A DNA stretch of 64,000 nt from Laetiporus sulphureus 93-53 (Eukaryota > Basidiomycota > Agaricomycetes > Polyporales > Laetiporaceae): NCBI RefSeq assembly GCF_001632365.1, contig NW_024468516.1, forward strand, positions 404,177 through 468,176, in the 5' to 3' direction. A program made the translations under genes and the position numbers. The notes below the pieces were generated by a model, which did no database searches, had not been told where the DNA came from, and saw only the letters and a program-made list of their open reading frames with translations. This document shows positions 22,552-32,887 of the stretch, in pieces. Every line of letters begins with the position of its first letter. Within the stretch, counting starts at the first letter, position 1.

Positions 22552-25537
22552 ATGGCTCTCGTCAACGAGGAAGACACGCACATGCATCTGCGCTCGGCGA
22601 CGGAAGGCTTTGACTACCTGTTTTCGAACGACCTCGCAAAGGCACGCGAGACGTTCGCCGAGGCTGACTCGCCGTTCCACCAGCTTGGCCTCGGTGTCTG
22701 CGCCTTCCTCGAAGCTGCACTTGGCATGGAGGTAAGCAGTGCATATAAGCAGCCTGTCCTCGCTCGTGAATACCGTTTGCTGCAGACAGCCCTGCTGGCA
22801 GAAGCAACACGCTGTCTCTCCGCCTCGGAAGCGGGCTCTAAGCGACAGCTCAAGGCGTTCAAGTCCGCGAAACCCAGCGCATTTTTCCCGCCCGGCACAG
22901 AATGGGAGCTGCTGCACTCCGATGCGGTCATCTTGCTGGGCCTCAACCACGCCCTCAGGTCAGTACTGTGAAAGTGTTTACGTGACATTGACCACGCCAA
23001 CTTTTGGTTGTACACAGTGAATCATACATGGGATACCTCCAGTGCTTGTATGCGTTGAACAGGTTCAGACCAATTTCTCTCTCTTCTCTCATCTTTCCTG
23101 ATGTGTCCATAGCGCTCATTCCAAGTTCTCAAAGTATGTCCATATGACCCCACTCGACAACGTTCCAGCTCCTCACCTCCGCCGACAGACTCTATAAGAC
23201 CGTCTATCCTACCGGGCTCGACGACTTTGCCACTCCTGTCCCCTCTATGCCGTCGTCCCGCGCGCCCAGTGTGCGCTCCGCTGCGTCCTCCTCCCTTTCC
23301 GTCGTGACCAGTCACTTGACGACCGCTGCGCGCACAGCCCCGCCGACTCCTAAGCGGTCAGGATTTTTTAGCCGACTTACCGGTGGAGCCGTGGGTCATG
23401 CACCGTCTGCTCCACCAAGCTTGCCGTCGAGCCCGACGTCTTCCATGGGTAATGGGGGGCTGGCACCGAGAGTAGAGGAGGGATCAATGGACGAGCTCAT
23501 CCTGTCAGGCACTGCGTTTGGTGCGTGGCTTATGCTGCGAGACTCTTACTTGTGTGTTAACATGGGACGTGGGACGTGTAGGATATGGGTGAGTATCCGC
23601 GAACGGTGCAGTGTGTACTTCTTCACAGCATGTCTTGCATATAGGTTATTCAACCTTGTATTCTCGTTGCTGCCCGCGAAGATCAGGTTAGTCGGTGTCC
23701 TGCAACTTAGAAGTGTGCGCTGACCAGTTCCAGGGGCGTAGTCGGTTTCCTCGGCTTCAATCATGATCGACGACTGGCCCTCCGTGCACTCGCCGTGTCA
23801 GCTACACATACGGATGTGCACGGTATTTTTGCAGGGTACGTCCCTTTGAAGCTATGTCGTACCGTGGATTGACGGCGTCCCTGCAGGTTGGCACTTATGA
23901 CCTACCATGGGGTCGTGCTGCTCTTGTCCGGCTACCAAGCAGACGAGCAGCACATTCTACGGCAGTATCGTGCGATCGTCGACAAGTCAGTACCATCTTC
24001 CATCAGTAGTGCCATAACGTTCTGACAAGAAAACGTTACATCAGGATCTCCACACGGTATCCGGCTGGCTCACTGTGGATATTGAACCGCGTATGTCCCT
24101 GTCCTTCGTCTTCTTATAACTTCTGCGTACTGAATGATCAGTCTTCAATATAGGCGAAGATTCTGCGCATGTCGTATGACACGGAGGGTGCGATCAAGGT
24201 GCTGCAAGAAGGGCTCAAGCCCGAGCGGCCACACACGTTTGCACAAGCGGATGGGCTCGTGAGTACGCTTATTTTAGCTCCGGAAGGCCGGAGTGCCATG
24301 CACTTCGAGCCCATCCTCCTTGAATGCGTCCAAATTAGTCGTGTTGACAATAGTGCCTGCTGTAGCTCATCTTCGAGCTCGCATGGACGCTCCTGTCGCA
24401 GCGGCGCTACCAAGAAGCTGCAGACACGTTCATCGAGATGACGAGGATTAATAGCTGGAGCCATGGGACGTACTACTTCATCGCGGCGGGTAGGTGTTAA
24501 TTTTGTTTAGAACATACGGCCTGCTCATAGGTGATTTGCCCCTTCAAGGCTGCTATGTCTCTCTGAAGAACTATATCAAAGCGACGGAGCTCTTAGAGGA
24601 GATACCGGCGCTGTTGGACAAGAAGAAGATTGGAGGGAAGGACTTGCCGACGGAGGTGTTCATCAAGAAGAAGCGTGAGCTCTACAGTCTTTATTAGAGC
24701 TTAAAGTGGATTGTTGGTTCTGACGATCATCATGTTCTGGAGTGGCGTTCTACAAGGAGAAACAAAAGCGACTAACTGGTTCGGAAGCGAACTATGTGCA
24801 GTGTATCAAGATCAGCCCTGCTGAAGGTGGGTAACAGCAATATCAATATCGCGTCATGCTAACAATCCGTTGCTATTTAGAGCTAGCCATTTGTCAGTGG
24901 ATCCTGCATTTTTCGCAGTCCTAGTGTTGACACTGTATTGTTAGTCTGGAACACGCACGCACGCATCACACGGGAAGTCGCGCTCGAGCACATAGCTGAG
25001 CTGAGCGTCCTCACGCCGCACCCCACCATCGAGAGTCCGCTTATCACGCCTCCATCGCCGGCATCAGCGGCACCCTCTGCCCTCCCGACAGCGCCTGCCC
25101 CCGACCTCGACACGGCAGACGAGCTGGCAGTGCGTTCGCTTCTCCTTGGCATCGTTCATAGGACGGCCGGCCAGTTTGTCTCCGCACGAGCGTTCCTTTC
25201 GGACGCGCACGCTCGACACGTGTCGATCAAGGTAAGTACATGGGTAGGCGGCGTCGCGCTGTTCGAGCTGGCGGTGCTCGATTTGCGAGAGGCGCAGGCG
25301 CGTCTCGAAGGTGTGCCTGGGATAGACGGGGTGTCGCAAGATAGCAGCGAGACGGTCTCGGAGAGCGAGAAGCGGGGGGCATGGAAGAAGGCCTTGCGCG
25401 AGGCAGAGAGCAAACTAGACAAGGCACTCGCGCTCGCGACGCAGCAGGTGGATTTGTCTTCGAGGCTAGATAGTCGTATCGCGATGTTGCGCGACGAGAT
25501 TGTGATGAAGCGGGAGATGCTTGCAGGGACTGCGTAA
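22552..25537 (+). CDS. IML2: Iml2/TTC39 family protein
   Basis: The family contains helical TPR-like repeats; yeast Iml2 is implicated in inclusion-body clearance and lipid-droplet interaction. The N-terminus [20 protein letters not shown] then [16 protein letters not shown] is the conserved family start. Later blocks include [87 protein letters not shown] and [21 protein letters not shown] Ser/Pro-rich insert interrupts the C-terminal part, and the gene ends REMLAGTA. Ten or more short introns are needed; the splices giving FIKKKLAFYKEKQ and [15 protein letters not shown] are consistent. The start is the only ATG in frame before family homology. Confidence 0.88.
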
Positions 25538-25827
25538 CTAGAGGGACAGCGAGGACATGGACGTTTATTTCACTGGACGCGTTTTGGCGGACGGCATTTA
25601 GGTACAACGTAATACACAATGATTTGTATAGAGCAATATCTATTGACATGCGTTGCGGCATACATAGACGCCGATCAGGATCAAGGATCACTATTAGTCG
25701 ACTGTTATTGATTGCGTTTACTCCACGCGTACGCAGCACCTGCTGCATGCCCAGCGTGCTCATACTCAAATGACGCCGCAACTGCGCCCTCCGTCTTATA
25801 TCTCACATTGACTCTAGCAACCAAGTA

Positions 25828-26668
25828 ATGCTTGGTACGTCCGGACGACGTATTTGAAAGTTTGAATGGCGCTCACCATCGACCATCCGCACAGTCGTAG
25901 GCCTCACCGGCGGGATCGCCACTGGCAAGTCGACCGTCTCGACCCTCCTGCGCGCACAGAACATCCCAATCATCGATGCCGACGTCCTCGCGCGCCAGGT
26001 GGTCGCCCCAGGCACCCCCGCGCTCAAGCAGATCGTCGAGCACTTTGGGCCGGACGTCCTCCGTCCGGACGGCTCGCTCGACCGTCCAAAGCTCGGCGCG
26101 ATCGTGTTCGCGGACGAGCAGCAGCGCGAGAAGTTGAATGCGATCGTGCACCCTGCGGTGCAGCGTGCGATGTTCTGGGGCGTGATGAAGTGCTGGTTGA
26201 GGGGGGAGAAGGTGTGTGTGCTCGATGTGCCGCTCTTGATTGAGGGCGGGCTGTGGAGGTTCGTCGGGACGGTTGTCGTTGTTTATTGGTGCGTGTCAAT
26301 CAAATACGTTCTGTATCATTATTGAAAGCCATCTGTGCAGCTCGCCCGAGATTCAGCTGCACCGGTTGATGGCACGCGACCACTCTACGCGCGAGAGAGC
26401 CTCATCGAGGTTCAACTCACAGCTCCCCATCGCAGACAAGGTCGACTACGCCGACGTCGTCATAGACAATTCCGGCGATTTGCGTGACCTCGAGGAGCAG
26501 GTCGACTTGCTCATCAAGAAACTGTACAGACAGGCGGGCTACTGGTATCTGTTCAGCTGGCTCATACCACCCATTGGCTTGTGCTCCGCGGCATGGACTC
26601 TGTTGTGGAAGTCGATTGCGCGGTCAAGACGGAGTACATTGAGGAGGAGACATGCAGTGGCGGAGTAA
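25828..26668 (+). CDS. CAB5: Dephospho-CoA kinase
   Basis: Catalyses the last step of coenzyme A synthesis, phosphorylating the 3'-hydroxyl of dephospho-CoA. A 7-nt first exon (ATGCTTG) splices to TCGTAGGC, giving MLVVGLTGGIATGKSTV with an intact P-loop (GGIATGKST). The CoaE signatures IIDADVLAR, LNAIVHPAVQ, VCVLDVPLLIEGGLW, QLHRLMARD and ADVVIDNSG follow; a second intron falls within VVVY-CSPE. A C-terminal hydrophobic segment (WYLFSWLIPPIGLCSAAW) followed by a basic tail predicts membrane anchoring, as in other eukaryotic monofunctional enzymes. The start at 25828 is preferred to the ATG at 25866 because only the former puts family sequence directly after Met. Confidence 0.93.
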
Positions 26669-27035
26669 CGTTATGACATTCGTCGCTTGTACTATATCCA
26701 GATCGTCTCGTTTTCTTGTCATATTGCCATTTATCCGGTGTATGAAGTGCATGAACACTTGAGGATCTACCATAATGATAGCGGGTGTTTGGAGTCATAT
26801 GCAGTTTCTCAGATATATTCCTGGCATTCAACTGAAATCCTGACTAGGCATCGCGATGCTCACTACTTCAAAGACGACAGTGGAAGGGGAAGGGTGGTTT
26901 CATGGTTCCACCCAAGCATTACAAGGAGGAGGGAGGTTGCTACGACTACGACACGGCAAAACTGCATCCGCTCTGGTGAATGGATCATAACGACATCAAC
27001 GTACAGACTCCAAGAACGTCCGTCGAAAACGGCAC
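26669..27035. other. Convergent intergenic region, CAB5 to SCD6
   Basis: About 370 bp containing two converging 3' ends. Plus-strand open frames here only run into antisense of SCD6. No RNA gene, repeat or terminator-like structure was recognised. Confidence 0.4.
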
Positions 27036-28628
27036 TCAGCGCCCCACAGCACCTGCCGTTTGCCCTCGTCGTCCCCTTCCACCGCCTCTCCTTCCATATC
27101 CGCCCCAACCACCTACATATGCACCCGGACCCATGAGGCCCACACCTCCAGGCTCGCCAAAAGTTGCAACGTTCCTCTCCCGCTCTTCTTCCCTTCGGTT
27201 CCTTCCTCCTCCCCGCCTTCCGCCTCCGCCTCTACCACCACGCGCGTCGCCCGATACGATGTTGCTTCCCGACGAAAGCGAGTCGAAGAATGACTTCGTC
27301 GGATCGTATGCCGTGTCCTTTTCTTCCTTTTCCTCTTTGTCTTCCTCACTGCCTTCTTCACCGTCAGTTTTAGGCGTACCCCGGGGTGAAAGCGCCGCCT
27401 TGTCGAAGCGTGCGTTCGAGCTCTGAAAGTCAAAGTCCGTCGTAGGTACCCGCAGGTCGCTCGCCTTGGGCTCCTGCCCACGACCGCGCCGACCGCCCGA
27501 GCGCGGGACGGTGTTATTGTTTGTAGAAGCGTGAGACACGCGCAAATCACCCAAGGCACGCTCTACTGTCTCCAATGAGGCAGTAGCAGAATGTACTGAA
27601 GCATTCCGCCCATTATGGCTGGCAGTTGCAGACCTAACGGGAGTTGACGCTTGTTGTATCGGTTGCGTGGCAGGTGAAGCCCCGCGTTGCTGTGCTGTAG
27701 GAGACTGGCCGGGTTGCTGTCGTGGAGGATACGGCTGCTGGCGGGAAGCTTGGGCAGGCGGAGCAGGCTGTTGTTGTGGAGGAACCTGTGAAGCAGGCGG
27801 TTGAGGTTGAAATGGTTGCTGATACTGTGGATATGCAGGGGTATTCATCATAGGCGCCGATGCCTGTGCGAGAAGTTAGCAATGTTTCACGTCGTAGGTT
27901 GATCGAAAGATACGAAAGGTCAGAAGGAAGGCAACGGGGTATCCACATGATTTTTATGCGCTCTCGGGCTTACGAGCATATGCTCGTTTACATCCGTCAA
28001 TGGTTTCATCACCAAGCTAGCGAAAAGAATCGGTGAAGGTGAACTCACCCCAAGAACAGCTGGATCATCGTGAACATTTCGTCGCGGCGGTGGCGGTGCA
28101 GGCTCGTCGACCGCCAGATCTTTGACCTCTGATGCACGGAAGATGATATAGGTGTAGGGTTCTTGCACAGGCGGGATGAACTGATCTGGAGGTCTACGAA
28201 AGATGACACGTCAGCTGCCTGCAATGGACGATGTCGAATCGGAGAGATGAAAGGAGCCAGAAGACAATCAATGGAAAATCCACATAATTTCATGCGCTTC
28301 CGGGCGAGCGAGCAGTGCTCTTTTACATTCGCGGTGCTTCTTTTCGCAGGTATGGTAGCATGGAAGAGATGCTCACCGTCGAGACTCTGTCCCCATGGAG
28401 TACACTAAAAATGTACCTCTCAATCACCGTCGCCGCAGCAGCCGCGATGTGAGCTCACCACTGGACAGTTGGATGGTGGACGCTGCGGGGTCGATGCCCG
28501 CGAGGATCCCTCTGTATCGTACATCTGAGTGAGAAATGAGAGAAATGGGCTTTCTGTGCCGTCCAGAGTCAGTGTCTGCGTCGCACTTCGCGAGCGTGGT
28601 GAGCGAACCCGATGAAACTGGCGGCCAT
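27036..28628 (-). CDS. SCD6: Scd6/LSM14 family translation repressor
   Basis: P-body protein that represses translation and promotes decapping through eIF4G and Dhh1/Dcp2 contacts. Exon 1 (MAASFIG) joins by a 55-nt intron with an unusual GTTCGC donor to KPISLISHSDVRYRGILAGI, giving the LSM14 N-terminal domain that continues VYSMGTESRRPPDQFIPP. After a Gln/Pro-rich linker come the FDF motif (TDFDFQSSNARFDK), the FFD motif (YDPTKSFFDSLSS) and the TFG-like box (RNVATFGEPGGVGLMG), with RGG repeats on both sides of it. All canonical motifs are in order. Introns 3 (28194-28376) and 4 (27864-28048) resemble each other, as described separately. It is divergently paired with the arrestin-like gene. 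Confidence 0.92.
27914..28328 (-). repeat. Duplicated block in two neighbouring SCD6 introns
   Basis: Copies at 27914-27993 (intron 4) and 28249-28328 (intron 3) are each 80 bp and about three-quarters identical by eye. The conserved core runs from ATCCACAT through ATGCGCT, CGGGC, GAGCA and GCTC to TTTACAT (plus-strand reading). The host introns are 185 and 183 nt, unusually long for this window, and the block sits 48-55 nt from each splice site in both. This fits intron duplication or an introner-like element. Confidence 0.7.
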
Positions 28629-28895
28629 GCCTGGGAGAGAAGGGAGCGGGTGGATGTTCAAATTCAAAATTGCAGTCGCGTCGATGCGTGGTGAGAGTCC
28701 TGCAAAGCGCGGGTCTTGCCGGATGCCACGCGGCAGCATCAGCACGTGCAGGGCAAGGCGAGTAGGTGTGGCGGAGAATTAGTTGGGCGCATCACGGTCG
28801 CCCTGCCGCTCGAATGTCGCCCGAACGCTAGGACAGTCCGGGACACGCTCTGCTCAGCGTTACCTCCTCCCTCTCGTTTGCATATCTGCCAGCCA
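28629..28895. promoter_or_regulatory. Divergent promoter, SCD6 / arrestin-like gene
   Basis: 267 bp between opposed starts, GC-rich, without an obvious TATA box. Its shared promoter role is inferred from arrangement. Confidence 0.5.
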
Positions 28896-31800
28896 ATGTC
28901 CCAGGCAAGACTGTAAGTTGAAGTTTTCTGAGATCAACGAGCCGCTCACTGGTAACTACCGCTCCAGAACCCTACGGCCACCGCCGAACATTGAATTCGT
29001 GCAGGGTATGTTTCTGATCTGCAGAAGTCACGACGTGTTTGCTGATGTTCCGATTGCACACCAGGCTTCCCGGGGATCCCACCTGGCGCACCTGACCGTC
29101 CGCAGGCAGCTGTCAAGGGGGTGAGTATGTTATCTTCGTTAGGAATGCTCTTGGGATTTCGAGCGGAGTTCATACGGGGAGGAGTGCAAGAGATCTCGGG
29201 TGATGTGGTCCTCGACATGTCGTAAAGTATGCAAGCGCAGAGAGCTGACCATGGATTTATGTCCGATGCTCGAGCATTCGCTCTGCATGTCCAGTTGAAT
29301 GCTCCATATCGATGGATCATACAGTGCACGGCGCGAGCCCTTCCGTAGAAAGTCATGAAGGGAGATCAACAGAAGCAGCAACATGGGGATTGTTGTCACG
29401 TAAACTGGACGCACCCAATGACGGACTATGAGAACTATGGAGTCATGTCCGAATCTCGTCGCCAATCGCCTACTTCTTTTACTTCGGATCGCTCAGACGC
29501 TAATCCGAACGCGAATTGTAGGCAATCGAGGTGCGCGTTGCAGCTGAAGGGGTCAAGGCCAAGTGGGTCCGAATAGAGCTCAGGAAGATTGAGACTCTTC
29601 CAGGCGGTGGCGTCGCTAACACCTTCTTCGATTTTGTTGGCCAAAGCCCTATCAACGTATGGCAAGCAAGAGAAGAGTATGGGGTCCTGCATGCTGTGAG
29701 TGGCGCTGATTTGTTTGTCGACTGCCACTTTGAACACAGACCTTGCGTTACAGCAAGATTTTCCCTTCTACATTCGTATCCCGGAGTCAATTCCTCCCAG
29801 TATTTCCTTGGAGAAAGGCGGTACGTAGAGTTACCTACACCTCACGGCGTACACGCTTACAACTCTGTAGCAGGTATCAAGTATGAGCTCATTGCCAGCG
29901 TCTGCATCAAAGGGAAAAAGTAAGCAAATTCCTCGGTGCCTTCGCCGCCGTTCTGACTTCACTTTCCAGGGGACTTCTTCGCCGGGACAAGCCTACCATC
30001 ACCGCCACTTCCACCCCGGTCATGATTGACAAGCACGAGTTGCACTCGACATGGCCGGTGTACCAGCAGCCCGAGACGCGTAGCCACACAGAAGGTGGAG
30101 TGACGCTCACAGTCGACCGCTCGCGCACCTGCTATGGCCCAGGCGACCGCGTCGAGGTCTCGGCAGCAGTGAAGACGGAGGCGCTGCACACGGGCATTCT
30201 GCGCGGCTATGAGTTTACTTTGCGTGAGACTACCGTCTTCCGTGGGAGTACGCACTCGAAGAAGGGTGCGCCTATTGTGAAGAACGTCCACATTGGCGAG
30301 CAGAAAGTACCGGTGAACGTTACGCTCTACGGCGGGACGCAGCACAAAGCGTCACTCGTTGTCACGATACCCCCTAATCATGCGTCTGCCACGCTGACTG
30401 CGGCACGACATATTGATATCACATATACCCTATCTGTGAAGGCGCTCATGGGCACCGGCAAGCATGTTACGCTTGAATTACCTGTTATTGTCTCAAATTG
30501 GCCGAGGTTCGTCTGGATCATTAAAAGAATGTAGGATGATTCTGATATTTGGTGATGCTGTTAGGGCTGTGTCTCTAGAGGCTATGAGGTATGAATTCAA
30601 TTTGATACTGCGCTTCACTGTTGATGATTATTGTGCTGCAGGCGCATCGGCATGGCTCCCAATGTCTGTCTACCGGGCCAGGGAGGGACAGGGCACACCC
30701 ATCCTCCTCCGGCATCCAGCTCGGCAGGTTCCACAACGGAATCAAAGCCTATCTCGTCCCCCATTCCCAAGGTCGCCTCGATGACGTTTGCGCGACCGTC
30801 CACCGCGTCAACGCATCCTTACGCTACCGCCGACTCAGACACCACGATCAGTCGTCCGTCTGCGGGTCAATTCAATACTGTCCCCGTTGAGAAGGCGAAC
30901 GGCAGCTCGGCTGCGAGCAAGCCGGACGAGTTTGGCGTTACCCGCGCAGCAGAGCAGCCCAAGGGTGGTGGTTCCGACCGAACGTCGAGTGTCGCCTCTA
31001 CCGAGCGCTCTAGCCAGTACGCCGCACAGACCATTGGAGGCGTTCCAGGTCATTCAGGCGGGAATGGACGCATTGCACCGTATGCGAGTGAGACGACGGC
31101 GTTCGCTCGTCAGCGGGCTTCGACAGGACGGTCACAGGCACGGCTGACCATTGCGAACCTGAACGACAATGAGGTCGAGGAGCACGCAAAGGCGCAGAGA
31201 GCCCACTCGGCGACGGTGCAAAACACATCCCGCTCGAAGTGGATGACGGCAGAGGATGAGAAGAAGCGCCTGTACGAGACGGCTGTCGCTAAAGTCGAAC
31301 GTGTCCAGGGTGCTGTCGCCCGCGCCCGCAGTCCCGATGATGTACGTCCTATCCTCTCCGCTGTCTATCAAGGCTGATCCATTTGCATACAGCATGCTCA
31401 AGTCATTGCTCCCTCGGACGCTCGGACAGTGACTCCAGCTGCAGATACGAAGCCATCGACAAAGGCCAATGGATGGTCAACTGCGGAGGAAGAGAAAGCT
31501 AGGTTGTTCTACGAAGCTCAAGCTGCCGTCGCCAGAACGCAAGGACCGGATGGTTCAATGGCTGGCTCACCACCTCCTTCGTTGCATGGCAGAAGCCAAT
31601 CACTCACGACTTCACCACCAGCAATTCGGCCATCTCATAGTACCATAGCCCAGGCTGCAAGTGGGCAATCAAGTCAATTACAGACTCCAAGGCCCACGAA
31701 GCGGCCGTCCACATCACAATTACCATCTGCCGAGGAAGAGAAGGCTGTCCTTAGGCGATACTACGAGGCGAAGGCTGCCGTCGAGCGCACGCATGCAATT

Positions 31801-32760
31801 AACCATGGTGCTGCTCCTGCAACTTCTCCGCCTACGTCCGTTGTACCCAATGATACATACCATGCCCAAACTACCACAAGTCCTGGACATGCTTTGACGC
31901 CGAACGGTGTTATTCCCCCCTTCGTTGTTGCCTCGCCCCAGCCGATATACCCGTCCGAGAAAGAACAGCTGCGTGCCATATTCGAAGCACGCGATGCCGC
32001 AGCGATGGCAGGCAGCCCGCCGCCGCCGATCATGCCGAGTGTCAGTGCACTGGGGCCTCCATCGTTCGTTTCCCCGAGCATCAATGCAACCGAAGCAAGC
32101 TCACCGCCATTTGCATCTACCTCCACTCTATTGTCCGGCGTGGCAGCTGAGAAAGAGGTGCTTCGCAGACGGTTTGAGGCACAAGATGCTGCTGCTCTTA
32201 TTGCTGCTGGCCCTCCGGCACCGCCACCACGCATACACCGCACTCCTTCTTCTCCTGTCTCCCGTCCTATCCCCGTGCCACCACGGTCTCCCTTCCTTAC
32301 CCCTGGTAGTCCAGGTGGCATGAGACCGCTCACTGCTGCAGAAGAGAAAGCAAGGCTGAATGCGCAATACGAGGCCGAAGAACACGCGGCGCAATCCCAG
32401 CTTAACGGCAACACTATGTCTCCTCCGGCGCCTATGACTCTACGGTCGATGAACAGCTTCCGTCCAGAGGAGTCCGAATTTCCACGAGAGTCAGAGGTTC
32501 CGTCGGCGCCACCCCCTCTCGCACCGCGTCCTCCAAAAGAGTACATTTTGGAGACACAGGAGGAAGACAAGCGTACTTACGCACGACTAGAAGCCATTGA
32601 CAAGGAGATATCTACGTTCTCCGTTCCCCGCAAGACAGAACTTATTCTGTCGTCCTTCAGTGCAGATTTAGTTGATTCGGAAGGAAATCCTCTACCTACA
32701 CCAGGCCCGCCCCCACCAATTGCTCCGTCTACCATCATCACTTCCTCTGCACCTCCATGA
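28896..32760 (+). CDS. Arrestin-like protein with repeat-bearing C-terminal tail
   Basis: An alpha-arrestin-type adaptor; relatives recruit ubiquitin ligases to plasma-membrane cargo. The start MSQARL splices to TLRPPPNIEFVQGFPGIPPG, characteristic of Agaricomycete arrestin-like proteins. The N-terminal arrestin half includes IEVRVAAEGVKAKWVRIELR and FPFYIRIPESIPPSISLEKG; the C-terminal half includes KHELHSTWPVYQQPE, CYGPGDRVEVSAAVK and LRGYEFTLRETTVF. After about residue 400 the protein becomes long and disordered, rich in Ser, Pro and Thr, and carries six or seven copies of a short motif built on AEEEK-x2-L-x3-YEA-x2-A. About eight introns are needed; the one near 31339-31392 splices in frame (PDD-HAQ). 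No clear PPxY motif was found. The target transporter is unknown. Confidence 0.82.
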
Positions 32761-32887
32761 AAGATAGAGTAACAGGAAGTGCATAATGCGCCCGTGTATC
32801 AGCATTATTTTCTGCCCTGCTCAGTAGTCATAGGATACACTTGGGCGTTGACACTACTAGTACAGGTCTAATTACATACGGATATAT

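Noticed and set aside
28045..28293. Minus-strand open frame across SCD6 intron 3 and the next exon
   Set aside because: It reads through intron sequence in a frame different from that of SCD6; the conserved SCD6 reading explains the exon part.
31761..32570. A 269-codon open frame antisense to the arrestin-like gene
   Set aside because: Gly/Ser-rich mirror of the Pro/Ala-rich tail; no start context, motif or splicing partner supports a real gene.
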